Source: Lolium rigidum (lineage: Eukaryota > Streptophyta > Magnoliopsida > Poales > Poaceae). From it: a stretch of DNA of 64,000 nucleotides. The stretch is taken from positions 342,625,484 to 342,689,483 of the forward strand of contig NC_061508.1 of NCBI RefSeq assembly GCF_022539505.1. The letters run 5' to 3'. Shown here one piece after another: positions 11,301 through 22,977 of this stretch; positions within the stretch are counted from its first letter, which is position 1, and every line of letters starts with the position of its first letter. The position numbers and the translations under genes were made by a program. The notes under the pieces were generated by a model. That model saw only the letters and a program-made list of their open reading frames with translations. It was not told the origin of the DNA and made no database searches.

Positions 11301-12099
11301 GTCGTGCGCTCACCTCAGGTCGCAGAAAACGGCGGGGTCGGGTGCGTTGGAAACGGCGGAGGCTGCTCTCCCGACTGCAGGTGGTGGCGACGAAAACAGT
11401 ACTGGTCGAAGCGGCGGTCGATGGCGACGGCGGAATGCGCTGTTTGCTCTACCGGCGTCTACCGGGCAACCCGGGGAGAAAACGATGGTGCGTTAGAACT
11501 AGGGGAGCAGGGTGCGTCTATCTAGCAAGGATGGAGAGGCAACTGCGGCGGTTCCCGGCGTCAACCTTCACCGGAACCCGTGTGGTGCCGAGCTCGCGCA
11601 CGAGCAACAGTGATGGGCGGGGCTCCTCACCGCCCGGGAGGTGAACTGGTGGTGTTCTGGGAGGGTGGTGGCGAATGGAGACAGAGGGAGGAGGGCCGTG
11701 CGCTATTTAAAGGGGGCGCGCAGGTGCACCGTGCACCATGTCCGTGCACCGACGAGGGAGGTGGCGGCAACGATGGATTGGTTGGCCTGGGCGGTGCCGC
11801 TGCGGCTCAGAGAGGCCGTGCCAAGGCTTGGACACACACGGGTGCTGTTCAGCAGCGAAGGAGGGAGCGAGGCAGCTCGGTAGCTTGGACGCCAGCGAGG
11901 TATTCGACAGAAGGAAGGGACGGGGCGGCGTCGATGGGAAGCAGAGGGAGGGCCAGGGATTAGGTCCGTGCTCGTTCTGGAGGTGCTGGCATGCTTCTCT
12001 TGTCCGAGGCGAAAAGGGAGAGTGCACCGTGGAGGTGAGGAGAGGTAGATGACGTGGACGTGCCCCGAGCGGGCGTGCACGTCGCACATTGGGGGTGAC
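8359..12099 (-). repeat. Tekay-2 5' LTR, downstream part
   Basis: Minus-strand LTR portion from its terminal CCCCACA (8365-8359) to the WHAM-like insertion point. It is homologous to 22978-27689 but diverged, and contains the acidic exon-like segment around 10008-10100 and a TATA-like TTTAAATAG. It ends in GTGAC (12095-12099), one copy of the target duplication of the nested element. Confidence 0.88.
11703..11711 (-). promoter_or_regulatory. TATA-like box in Tekay-2 LTR
   Basis: TTTAAATAG on the minus strand, roughly where Tekay-1 has TATAAAA within a GC-rich context. Start of transcription would lie just left of it. Position by analogy only. Confidence 0.35.
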
Positions 12100-13691
12100 C
12101 GATACGTCTCCGACGTATCGATAATTTCTTATGTTCCATGCCACATTATTGATGATATCTACATGTTTTATGCACACTTTATGTCATATTCATGCATTTT
12201 CTGGAACTAACCTATTAACAAGATGCCAAAGTGCCAGTTGCTGTTTTCTGTTGTTTTTGGTTTCAGAAATCCTAGTAAGGAAATATTCTCGGAATTGGAC
12301 GAAATCAACGCCCAGGGTCCTATTTTGCCACGAAGCTTCCAGAAGACCGAAGAGGAGACAAAGTGGGGCCACGAGGTGGCCGCACCCTAGGGCGGCGTGG
12401 CCCAAGCCCTGGCCGCGCTGACCTAGGGTGTGGGCCCCTCGTGACGCCCCTCGACCTGCCCTTCCGCCTACAAATAGCCTCCGTCGCGAAACCCCCAGTA
12501 CCGAGAGCCACGATACGGAAAACCTTCCAGAGACGCTGCCGCCGCCAATCCCATCTGGGGGATTCAGGAGATCGCCTCCGGCACCCTGCCGGAGAGGGGA
12601 ATCATCTCCCGGAGGACTCTACGCCGCCATGGTCGCCTCCGGAGTGATGTGTGAGTAGTCTACCCCTGGACTATGGGTCCATAGCAGTAGCTAGATGGTT
12701 GTCTTCTCCCCCATTATGCTTAATTGTCGGGTCTTGTAAGCTGCCGAACATGATCAAGATCATCTATCTATAATTCTATATGTTGTGTTTGTTGGGATCC
12801 GATGAATAGAGAATACTTGTTATGTTGATTATCAATTCATGTCTATGTGTTGTTTATGATCTTGCATGCTCTCCGTTACTAGTAGATGCTCTGGCCAAGT
12901 AGATGGTTGTAACTCCAAGAGGGAGTATTTATGCTTGATAGTGGGTTCATGTCTCCGTGAATCTGGGAAGTGACAGAAATCTCTAAGATTATGGATGTGT
13001 TGTTGCCACTAGGGATAAAACATTGGTGCTATGTTCGAGGATGTAGTTACTGATTACATTACGCGCAATACTTAATGCAATTGTCTGTTGTTAGCAACTT
13101 AATACTGGAAGGGGTTCGGACGATAACCTGAAGGTGGACTTTTTAGGCATAGATGCATGCTGGATAGCGGTCTATGTACTTTGTTGTAATGCCCAATTAA
13201 ATCTCACAATACTCATCATGATATGTATGTGCATGGTCATGCCCTCTCTATTTGTCAATTGCCCAAGCTGTAATTTGTTCACCCAACATGCTGTTTATCT
13301 TATGGGAGAGACACCTCTAGTGAACTGTGGACCCCGGTCCAATTCTCTATACTGAAATACACTCTACTCGCAATACTTATTCTACTTGTTTTCCGCAAAC
13401 AATCATCATCCACACTATACATCTAATCCTTTGTTACAGCAAGCCGGTGAGATTGACAACCTCGCTGTTTCGTTGGGGCAAAGTACTTGGTTTGTGTTGT
13501 GCAGGTTCCACGTTGGCGCCGGAATCCCTGGTGTTGCGCCGCACTACATCTCGCCGCCATCAACCTTCAACGTGCTTCTTGGCTCCTACTGGTTCGATAA
13601 ACCTTGGTTTCATACTGAGGGAAAACTTGCCGCTGTACGCACCACACTTTCCTCTTGGGGTTCCCAACGGACGCGTGCTGTACGCGTATCA
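12100..13691 (+). repeat. WHAM-like 5' LTR
   Basis: 1592 bp, aligned end to end with 17170-18759. A TATA-like CTACAAATAGCC lies near 12467, followed by a GC-rich leader. Ends in GTACGCGTATCA. Confidence 0.92.
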
Positions 13692-13702
13692 AGCGATTTT
13701 TC

Positions 13703-13720
13703 TGGCGCCGTTGCCGGGGA
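13703..13720 (+). other. WHAM-like primer-binding site (tRNA-Asp)
   Basis: TGGCGCCGTTGCCGGGGA, the tRNA-Asp-type PBS of Athila-clade elements, 11 bp after the LTR end. Confidence 0.8.
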
Positions 13721-13935
13721 GATCAAGACACGCTGCAAGGGGAGTCTCCACATCCCAATCTCTTTTACTTTGTTTTTGTCTTGCCTAGTTTTATTTACTA
13801 CTTTGTTTGCTGCACTAAATCAAAATACAAAAAAATTAGTTGCTAGTTTTACTTTATTTTACTGTCTTGTTTGCACTCTATATCAAAAACCCAAAAAAAA
13901 TTAGTTACTTGTATTTATACTTTACTTATTGCATT

Positions 13936-14580
13936 ATGTTTCCTCTTAATTTTACCGTGAAAAACATGCCGGTAGGACGCGGGTCTATAATTGGGAGAAA
14001 TAATATAGAAGAATTTTTCAACCATGTTAGTACCGTTGACGATTTTGAAGATAGACACTTGGTAGATCTTGCTCCTACTTATGAAATTGCTGCTGCTCAT
14101 TTAGTTCGCATGTTGGAAACTAAATTTGTTAATCTCAATCCTATAATCCAACACATGTTTCTTACACTCGGTGATATGGAAGAGGGGGAAAAGAAAGATT
14201 TTGTTTTAGAAATCCTTCTTAGAGAATTTGGTGGTCTAGCAAGAGAGGCTAGAAAGGTCTTTGCTAAATATAATATGCTTGGTTCTCATACTAAATTTGT
14301 TAGTCTCCTTGAAAAGATGGACATGGAGAGAATAAGGTACACTAATAATATTGATGATGGTGGGGAGATCAAAGCACCAATACCATGTAAACTCCTAGCT
14401 ATGAATGATGCACTAGAAAATAACTATGCTTGGCTTGTTCCTGAAAATTTGTTTGATGAAAGTAGCAAGCCCAAGACTAATGAAAAGGGAGACGCTAAAA
14501 ATTATGTATCCAATATACTATGCTTGGTTGAGAAAACTTCAAACCCCGCTGTAGATGCACCACCCTTTGATAATACTTGA
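13936..14580 (+). CDS. Unknown protein of the WHAM-like element
   Basis: Open frame of 214 codons from ATG 13936 (MFPLNFTVKNMPVGRGSIIG) to TGA 14578-14580. The frame is open further upstream to 13840, but that part is Leu/Tyr/Phe-rich translation of the AT-rich leader, so the inner start is preferred; ATG 13966 is another candidate. The product looks soluble, mainly helical and acidic, with no CCHC knuckle, protease, RT or integrase motif and no membrane segment. It is the only ORF in the element. Its intactness despite some 3% LTR divergence hints at recent function or chance survival. It may be a Gag-like or packaging protein of a non-autonomous Athila relative; I do not recognise it. Confidence 0.7.
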   Translation: MFPLNFTVKNMPVGRGSIIGRNNIEEFFNHVSTVDDFEDRHLVDLAPTYEIAAAHLVRMLETKFVNLNPIIQHMFLTLGDMEEGEKKDFVLEILLREFGGLAREARKVFAKYNMLGSHTKFVSLLEKMDMERIRYTNNIDDGGEIKAPIPCKLLAMNDALENNYAWLVPENLFDESSKPKTNEKGDAKNYVSNILCLVEKTSNPAVDAPPFDNT

Positions 14581-17132
14581 TACACACTTTCTGCGCCTAG
14601 CTGAAAGGCGTTAAAGAAAAGCGCTTATGGGAGACAACCCATGTTTTTTACTACAGCACTTGGTTTTTATTTTGTGTCTTGGAAGTTGTTTACTACTGTA
14701 GCAACCTCTCCTTATCTTAGTTTAGTGTTTTATTGTGCCAAGTAAAGTCGTTGATAGTAAAGTTCATACTAGATTTGGATTACTGCGCAGAAACAGATTT
14801 CTTTGCTGTCACGAATCTGGGCTAAATTCTCTGTAGGTAACTCAGAAAATTAAGCCAATTTACGTGAGTTATCCTCAGATATGTACGCAACTTTCATTCA
14901 ATTTGAGCATTTTCATTTGAGCAAGTCTGGTGCCCCTATAAAATTCGTCAATACGAACTGTTCTGTTTTTGACAGATTCTGCCTTTTATTTCGCATTGCC
15001 AGTTTTGTTATGTTCGATGGATATTTCGATTCCATTGACTTTCAGTAGCTTTGTGCAATATCCAGAAGTGTTAAGAATGATTATGTCACCTCTGAACATG
15101 TATATTTTGATTGTGCACTAACCCTCTAATGAGTTGTTCTAAGTTTGGTGTGGAGGAAGTTTTCAAGGATCAAGAGAGGGAGATGATACAACATGATCAA
15201 GGAGAGTGAAAGCTCTAAGCTTGGGGATGCCCCGGTGGTTCACCCCTGCATATATCAAGAAGACTCAAGTGTCTAAGCTTGGGGATGCCCAAGGCATCCC
15301 CTTCTTCATCGACAACATTATCAGGTTCCTCCCCTGAAACTATATTTTTATTCCATCACAGCTTATGTGCTTTGCTTGGAGCGTCAGTTTGTTTTAGTTT
15401 TTGTTTTTTTTTGAATAAAATGGATCCTAGCATTCTTTGTGTGGGAGAGAGACACGCTCCGCTGTTGCATATGGACAAGCATGTCCTTAGGTTTTACTCA
15501 TAATATTCATGGCGAAGTTTCTTCTTCGTTTAATTGTTATATGGTTGGAATTGGAAAATGATACATGTAGTAATTGCTATAATGTCTTGGATAATGTGAT
15601 ACTTGGCAATTGTTGTGCTCATGTTTAAGCTCTTGCATCATATGCTTTGCACCCATTAATGAAGAAATACATAGAGCATGCTAAAATTTGGTTTGCATAT
15701 TTGGTCTCTCTAAAGTCTAGATAATTTATAGTATTGAGTTTGAACAACAAGGAAGACGGTGTAGAGTCTTATAATGTTTTCAATATGTCTTTTATGTGAG
15801 TTTTGCTGCACCGCTTCATCCTTGTGTTTGTTTCAAATAGCCTTGCTAGCCTAAACCTTGTATCGAGAGGGAATACTTCTCATGCATCCAAAATACTTGA
15901 GCCAACCACTATGCCATTTGTGTCCACCATACCTACCTACTACATGGTATTTCTCCGCCATTCCAAAGTAAATTGCTTGAGTGCTACCTTTAAATTTCCA
16001 TTCTTCACCTTTACAATATATAGCTCATGGGACAAATAGCTTAAAAACTATTGTGGTATTGAATATGTACTTATGCACTTTATCTCTTATTAAGTTGCTT
16101 GTTGTGCGATAACCATGTTCCTGGGGACGCCATCAACTACTCTTTGTTGAATATCATGTGAGTTGCTATGCATGTTCGTCTTGTCTGAAGTAAGAGCGAT
16201 CTACCACCTTATGGTTAGAGCATGCATATTGTTAGAGAAGAATATTGGGCCGCTAACTAAAGCCATGATCCATGGTGGAAGTTTCAGTTTTGGACATATA
16301 TCCTCAATCTCAAATGAGAAAAATAATTGTTGCTACATGCTTATGCATAAAAGAGGAGTCCATTATCTGTTGTCTATGTTGTCCCGGTATGGATGTCTAA
16401 GTTGAGAATAATCAAAAGCGAGAAATCCAATGCGAGCTTTCTCCTTAGACATTTGTACAGGCGGCATATAGGTACCCCTTTGTGACACTTGGTTAAAACA
16501 TGTGCATTGCGATGATCCCGGTAGTCCAAGCTAATTAGGACAAGGTGCGGGCACTATTAGTATACTATGCATGAGGCTTGCAACTTGTAAGATATAATTT
16601 ACATGATACATATGCTTTATTACTACCGTTGACAAAATTGTTTCTTGTTTTCAAAATCAAAGCTCTAGCACAAATATAGCAATCGATGCTTTCCTATTTG
16701 AAGGACCATTCTTTTACTTTTATTGTTGAGTCAGTTCACCTATTTCTCTCCATCTCAAGAAGCAAACACTTGTGTGAACTGTGCATTGATTCCTACATAC
16801 TTGCATATTGCACTTATTATATTACTCTATGTTGACAATATCCATGAGATATACATGTTACAAGTTGAAAGCAACCGCTGAAACTTAATCTTCCTTTGTG
16901 TTGCTTCAATGCTTCTACTATGAATTATTGCTTTATGAGTTAACTCTTATGCAAGACTTATTGATGCTTGTCTTGAAGTACTATTCATGAAAAGTCTTTG
17001 CTATATGATTCACTTGTTTACTCATGTCATATACATTGTTTTGATCGCTGCATTCACTACATATGCTTAAAAATAGTATGATCAAGGTTATGATGGCATG
17101 TCACTCCAGAAATTATCTTTGTTTATCGTTTA
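14581..17132 (+). other. Non-coding interior of the WHAM-like element
   Basis: About 2.5 kb of AT-rich DNA with no frame above about 80 codons and no retroviral motif. Contains two copies of the PPT-like AAGCTTGGGGATGCC (15217 and 15275); the second is followed by a complementary GGCATCCCC, making a hairpin at 15281-15301. Confidence 0.8.
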
Positions 17133-17169
17133 CTCGCTCGGGACGAGCGAGAACTAAGCTTGGGGATGC
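17133..17169 (+). other. WHAM-like PPT with upstream hairpin
   Basis: CTCGCTCG, loop GGA, CGAGCGAG (17133-17151) forms a perfect 8-bp stem. It is followed by AAGCTTGGGGATGC (17156-17169), the polypurine-rich primer site for plus-strand synthesis, directly abutting the LTR start TGATACG at 17170. Confidence 0.75.
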
Positions 17170-18759
17170 TGATACGTCTCCGACGTATCGATAATTTCTT
17201 ATGTTCCATGCCACATTATTGATGATATCTACATGTTTTATGCACACTTTATGTCATATTCGTGCATTTTCCGGAACTAACCTATTAACAAGATACCGAA
17301 GTGCCAGTTGCTGTTTTCTGGTGTTTTTGGTTTCAGAAATCCTAGTAAGGAAATATTCTCGGAATTGGACGAAATCAACGCCCAGGGTCCTATTTTGCCA
17401 CGAAGCTTCCAGAAGGCCGAAGACAAGACGAAGTGGGGCCACGAGGTGGCCACACCCTAGGGCGGCGCGGCCCAAGCCCTGGCCGCGCCGACCTAGGGTG
17501 TGGGCCCCTCGTGACGCCCCTCGACCTGCCCTTCCGCCTACAAATAGCCTCCGTCGCGAAACCCCCAGTACCGAGAGCCACGATACGGAAAACCTTCCAG
17601 AGACGCCGCCGCCGCCAATCCCATCTCGGGGGATTGAGGAGATCGCCTCCGGCACCCTGCCGGAGAGGGGAATCATCTCCCGGAGGACTCTACGCCGCCA
17701 TGGTCGCCTCCGGAGTGATGTGTGAGTAGTCTACCCCTGGACTATGGGTCCATAGCAGTAGCTAGATGGTTGTCTTCTCCCCATTATGCTTAATTGTCGG
17801 GTCTTGTGAGCTGCCGAACATGATCAAGATCATCTATCTGTAATTCTATATGTTGTGTTTGTTGGGATCCGATGAATAGAGAATACTTGTTATGTTGATT
17901 ATCAATTCATGTCTATGTGTTGTTTATGATCTTGCATGCTCTCCGTTACTAGTAGATGCTCTGGCCAAGTAGATGCTTGTAACTCCAAGAGGGAGTATTT
18001 ATGCTCGATAGTGGGTTCCTGTCTCCGTGAATGCAGGGAAGTGACAGAAATCTCTAAGATTATGGATGTGCTGTTGCCACTAGGGATAAAACATTGGTGC
18101 TCTGTTCGAGGATGTAGTTACTGATTACATTACGCGCAATACTTAATGCAATTGTCTCCTGTTAGCAACTTAATACTGGAAGGGGTTCGGACGATAACCT
18201 GAAGGTGGACTTTTTAGGCATAGATGCATGCTAGATAGCGGTCTATGTACTTTGTCGTAATGCCCAATTAAATCTCACAATACTCATCATGATATGTATG
18301 TGCATGGTCATGCCCTCTCTATTTGTCAATTGCCCAACTGTAATTTGTTCACCCAACATGTTGTTTATCTTATGGGAGAGACACCTCTAGTGAACTGTGG
18401 ACCCCGGTCCAATTCTCTATACTGAAATACACTCTACTGCAATACTTGTTCTACTGTTTTCTGCAAACAATCATCATCCACACTATACATCTAATCCTTT
18501 GTTACAGCAAGCCGGTGAGATTGACAACCTCGCTGTTTCGTTGGGGCAAAGTACTTGGTTTGTGTTGTGCAGGTTCCACGTTGGCGTCGGAATCCCTGGT
18601 GTTGCGCTGCACTACATCTCGCCGCCATTAACCTTCAACGTGCTTCTTGGCTCCTACTGGTTCGATAAACCTTGGTTTCATACTGAGGGAAAACTTACTG
18701 CTGTACGCATCACACCTTCCTCTTGGGGTTCCCAACGGACGCGTGTTGTACGCGTATCG
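17170..18759 (+). repeat. WHAM-like 3' LTR
   Basis: 1590 bp, starts TGATACGTCTCCGACGTATC, ends TATCG (A to G at the last base), followed by the target duplication GTGAC. Confidence 0.92.
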
Positions 18760-18764
18760 GTGAC

Positions 18765-19832
18765 CACAGACTGGCAGCGCTATGGGGTGAGAACAGGGAG
18801 CCAGGGAGTTGTCTAGGGGTGTAGGGAGGTGGAGCTAGAGTCGATGACATGCTGGCATCGCGTGCACTCGCAGCAGAGGGAAAAGAGAGGGCGACTGTCC
18901 TCATGCGGTTTACCATGGGCGAGATAGGACGGGAGAGGAGGTCTATATCAATATGGGAGGGACAGGAGGGAGGGTAGGACGAGCAGAAACATCAGAGGTT
19001 GTCCTCATTCACCTGGAAGGAGGCCAGAAGTGGTATGACCACCAGATCATCCCCGGCCACCTCCTCTCTCCATCTCCTTCTTAATCACATGAGGACAAGG
19101 CATGCACACACATGTGAGCAGAGAATGGGGAGTGAGATGGTGGAGAGAGAGGGTCGAGTTTTCTGCCCAAGGTTGATGGTTTGGAGAGTGAAGAGAATGA
19201 GAGAGATAGATAGAGAGATGCAAGGTAATGGTGATGGTGTGATGGCCGGCATGGCCATCCTCCACATTTTAATTTGTTTGCAAAATTCGGTCCACACACT
19301 AGGGCATGTCCCAAGGCAAGTTGGGACAAAATATGATGAGCCAAAAGGCTACTTGTTGGCAGAGTTCTCGGATTTGAAAATGGAAAAAAATATGGATGAG
19401 ATTTGGAGGAAGAAAATTTGGGTGGAGGCATGATCTTCCAAGATCATTATCACATGCTAAAGATTAAAATGATCTTGGGTTTTTGCAAGGTTTAAATTAA
19501 TAAAACAAAATATGAGAAGGGGTGACATATAAGAAGAGAGTTTTAGGATTTTGTTAAAAATAGAGAGAGAAAGGTGAGATGCTCCAAGGGTTTGTGTCCT
19601 GATTAATTTAATTAAAACTAGAAATAAAAAGGGATCACATGAAGAAAAGGATTTAGGGTTTTAGAGATTCACACATAATTATAATTTATACAAGTGACAA
19701 ACACACACATCCAACAAGCAAATGCAAGATCAACTATATGCATGCAATTTTTAAAGATAGAAAAAGTTTTTGTTGGCCCAAAAATTTGCATTCCAAAATT
19801 TTAAACAAATGCACAAAAGTTGGGTTGTTACA
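18765..19832 (-). repeat. Tekay-2 5' LTR, start part
   Basis: Continuation of the interrupted LTR. The minus strand begins TGTAACAACCCAACTTTTG at 19832, identical in its first bases to both Tekay-1 LTR starts. Together with 8359-12099 the LTR is about 4.8 kb. Confidence 0.88.
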
Positions 19833-21282
19833 TTATCACCCTTCCAGAAGATGGTTGGGGATTTCCCTGACAGGCGACAATGTGGTTTAAGCCTAGTCTG
19901 AAAAATATCCGCATGTTGATGCAACCCTAAACCGAGCCATGAATCTTTCCGGAGAAAATAATCTTTTTTGTACGATATGTTTGAACAATTCAGTAATCTG
20001 TTCCGTATCTTAAGATGCTCTTCCTTTTTCTGAATCTTATATACCTGGACCCATTTCAGTGTGTCTGTTTACTCATTTTAGTGTGTATGTAGCCCACATT
20101 GAAGTAATCTAATCTTATAATTTAAAACGGATGGTGATGAACTCTGTATTTCCATCCTTCGTAAACCGTGCATGTCTGTTTATTTTTAGTTTCATTTCAG
20201 CAACTGTTATTGGTATATGCACACCTTTTTTTTTTAATGTTGATAGGAGTATAAGGGCATTACAATGCTATATACTATATGGCGCTAATAGAGAACAAAT
20301 GAATGTCAAAAGATTGTAAAATCCTCCAGGTACTCTCCTTGCAGCGCTAATTGCTGATGGCAGACTGACTTCCTGTTGGTTCCGGTGCTTTAGCTAGGAC
20401 AGGTGAAAAGAGTTTCACGCCCTGCTTTCTTTTGCGTCGATAGTAGGCCTACCGCAGGGATTCACCTCTCCAACCGCCAAACGACGAGGAAATAATTCCC
20501 AGCGCCCTTGCAGTAGCGCCTGTGTTGGACGTGCCCTAATGTTTTCCTGCTAAAAGGTGCAATCTTTTAAGCACTTGGGTACGGTATTTCCCCACCAGCT
20601 CGGATGCAGCCGCCAAACGCGTCTTAAGTTTTAAAATAGCGTGCTAAATGAATTAGCGACAGCCTCCTTCAAACGATATGAACGCTATATCGTGGTAATA
20701 GTGTGGTATATTTTAAATAGCATTTTCAAAATAATACTAAATATAGCCTAAAAATAAATAATTTTACTAGAGCGAATAGATATATATAGTCCAAAAGTGA
20801 CTGAATCATACATACATAACCACATATAGAAATAGATCTCAAGTATTTTAGAAGGCTAACATCAACATTTCACAAGGCAACAACATAGTATAAATTATTT
20901 ATTAAAACATATTAGCATTAGCGATATTATCTTCTGACTTAGAAGTGGAACCAATAGATTGTAGTTCATCACCATGAAAATAGCGCGCTAACACTATGAA
21001 GTTTTAGGGCGATATAGCATGCTGTTTCGCAAATAGCGCCTCACCGAGCAAAAATACTAAGCGTGGACCCTCTAGATATGCTATAGCGCGCTTTTAGCGG
21101 AGAAATAGTTAACTAGGCTTCATTGAGGCCCTGGTTTGACAAAGCAGCCTGAGTACGCATCTAAAAAAAAAATCTGCCTGAGGACGCATGCTTGTAAAAA
21201 AGAGAGTGCAGACTACAATTACTTCAGTCCCGAACCCTCTATCTCTCCCACCTACTTCACCTCTTTTACACTAGTGACTGCC
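19833..21282. other. Intergenic region upstream of the first B3 gene
   Basis: No supported gene. From about 20630 to 21090 the motif TAGCGCGCTA and variants (TAGCGTGCTA, TAGCATGCT, TATAGCGCGCTTT) recur at both ends of an AT-rich core, reminiscent of a decayed DNA transposon, but no clean terminal repeats or target duplication can be defined. 21130-21282 would include the promoter and 5' UTR of the B3 gene; no obvious TATA box. Confidence 0.4.
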
Positions 21283-22567
21283 ATGAACGGCTTGCCTCCT
21301 CCCTCCACCGGCAGCTGCCTGGCGGTAACGGCCGCCGACACAGATGAACATCGCCAATATTTCCTGAACTCAGCCGATTTGATCCACCGCATCCTCCAGC
21401 AGCTTGCTGGACGTCCAGTCTCTTCTATCCAGATCGTGACTAGAGAAGGATCTACGGGTACATCCGTTTCTTACCCTTTGGCAGCGTCGGTTCCATCTAT
21501 TGCGGTACTTTCTTCTCCGCTGGAAGCACCATCTGGCTCGGCACTGATTTCCCTGGCGGCGGCACCAGCTTCTTCGGTTGCGCCGACCCCAACCCCCGCG
21601 GCACGGTCTTCTCCGGTGGCGGCACCACCAAAAGTGGCTGTAAGTTGTCCTGAAATCACTAGGATGCATGTGTAAGTAGTCAATGATAGTTGGGGTTTTA
21701 ACAAGTTTTTTTTCGTTAATGATGGGAAACTGTAGTAGTATTCTTCTGCAAATGTTTTTTTAATGACGGGAAACAGTAGATGTTAAGTACTAGTTCTGGC
21801 AAAAAAAGATGTTAAGTAATAGTATCCATCACAGAGCAGGGTTTCGCAGTCTGAACATACAAATATATGCTCCATGTTACCCGTTTCGGAAAGTCCGAAA
21901 GCTTGCTCGATACATGTAAAATCAAATTGTCTTGCTGCTGCTAGATTTTGTGCAAACTAATTAAAGAGATAGCTAGATGCATTTTCTCCATGTATTACGT
22001 TCTGATTTATATGCTGTTGATTGATATATACCGTGCTTAACTAGATGCAGAAGCAAACTCGCTCCAACGTCAATGAGCAACTACGTCTTAGGACTGTCGA
22101 TTGTACATGTCCTCTCGCTTCAAAGAAATTCACTAGCCAAAAAGCCAAAGGTGACGGGCAGGCGTGATGCAGCAATTCAACGTTGTATATTAAAAGGGCG
22201 AGGGAAAGGCCGCCCTAAACGGGTTGGTCACTCGGTGGACCCTCCTCAGCCCTCGCGCTTCTATGTGCAACTGGACGGCAACGATGACATGTATATGTTG
22301 GTCATCCCCAGAGAATTCAAGCAATGTCTGAAAGGGATTCTTCCCAGGCCAATCAAGCTCAAGACCAGCGTAGGCTGCGCCCGGTATGTGCACATCGATG
22401 AGTACCGGGGTGAACTGGTCTTGAAGGATGGTTGGTTCGGGTTTGCGAGGCGCATGAACCTGCAGCTCGATGACATTCTCGTCTTTGAGGTGAAAGACAC
22501 TTCCTTGATGAATGTGTTGATCTACGACTGTAACACCTCCACCCGCGAGGGTAATATTTTGTGCTGA
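21283..22567 (+). CDS. B3-domain (REM-type) DNA-binding protein, two exons
   Basis: Exon 1 is 21283-21671 and exon 2 is 22051-22567. The intron (21672-22050) has a strong GTAAGT donor and a GATGCAG acceptor and joins in frame, giving 301 residues. Residues 1-130 are Ser/Pro/Ala-rich and look disordered. Residues about 178-187 (KGRGKGRPKR) resemble an AT-hook. Residues about 199-290 form a B3 fold: RFYVQL, LVIPREF, IKLK, the GW-x-F strand (DGWFGFARRM), LQLDDILVFEV and VLIYDCN. B3 proteins are plant nuclear transcription factors that bind DNA through this fold. The gene lies between two oppositely oriented Tekay LTRs. An upstream in-frame ATG at 21136 exists, but 21283 is the first one in the expected Ser/Pro-rich context. 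Confidence 0.75.
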
Positions 22568-22972
22568 TCACCCTTAGTTGCATGCATGATCTGCAGTGCT
22601 TTTAGGAAGAGGGGATCAGAAACACCTCAATATTTTATTGAATTAACTAGATGCTGCTTTTGGACCTGGGGTAGTGCCCTGCTGATGTTCATGCTGAACT
22701 TGGTTTTTGTATTAAGATGAACTGGGGATCAGATACAATGTGATGAGACTTTGTTAATTAGCTAATATAGTATAAGTTAGACATGTTTTATTTTACTTTA
22801 ATTTACTGTGATATGCTGCGGTAGTTTCAATGCGGTCTGATGATTTGTATTATACCTAGCTACATGGAGCTCAACATTTTATTTTAGAAAGTGTAAAAGT
22901 GACCAATTTTTTTGACCTGATTGTAGCGAACGATTGTAGCGAACACAAGTGCAGATGGTCAAACCCCCAAAA
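22568..22972 (+). other. 3' flank of the first B3 gene
   Basis: AT-rich, probably 3' UTR and terminator region, with no clear polyadenylation signal set. Ends at the Tekay-1 target duplication CTTCT (22973-22977). Confidence 0.4.
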
Positions 22973-22977
22973 CTTCT

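Larger units (their letters stand above)
12100..18759 (+). mobile_element. WHAM/Sabrina-like non-autonomous Gypsy element
   Basis: Complete 6660-bp element with LTRs at 12100-13691 and 17170-18759 and a 5-bp target duplication GTGAC (12095-12099 and 18760-18764), inserted in the Tekay-2 LTR. The PBS after the left LTR matches tRNA-Asp, as in the Athila clade. The interior (3.48 kb) holds one ORF of unknown function and no protease, RT or integrase. The outermost bases are mutated: the left LTR begins CGATACG instead of TGATACG and the right LTR ends TATCG instead of TATCA. By eye the LTRs differ at about 3% in their first 560 bp, so the insertion is not very recent. Confidence 0.92.
6357..19832 (-). 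mobile_element. Tekay-2: truncated chromoviral Gypsy element
   Basis: A minus-strand LTR retrotransposon homologous throughout to Tekay-1 (22978-53083). Read leftwards: 5' LTR (19832-8359, interrupted by a WHAM-like insertion at 12100-18759), tRNA-iMet PBS (8354-8343), intact ORF0 (8132-7257), frameshifted gag from 6950, then the N gap. Pol and the 3' LTR are missing from the window. The LTR starts with TGTAACAACCC (minus strand at 19832). The flank at 19833 reads TTATC, but the partner target duplication would be beyond the gap. Confidence 0.9.

Noticed and set aside
11017..12177. Several 100-170-codon frames in the Tekay-2 LTR
   Set aside because: Same reason: GC-rich LTR leader; frames overlap on both strands.
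20630..21110. TAGCGCGCTA-rich stretch as a defined MITE
   Set aside because: No consistent terminal inverted repeats or target duplication could be fixed, so only noted in the intergenic description.
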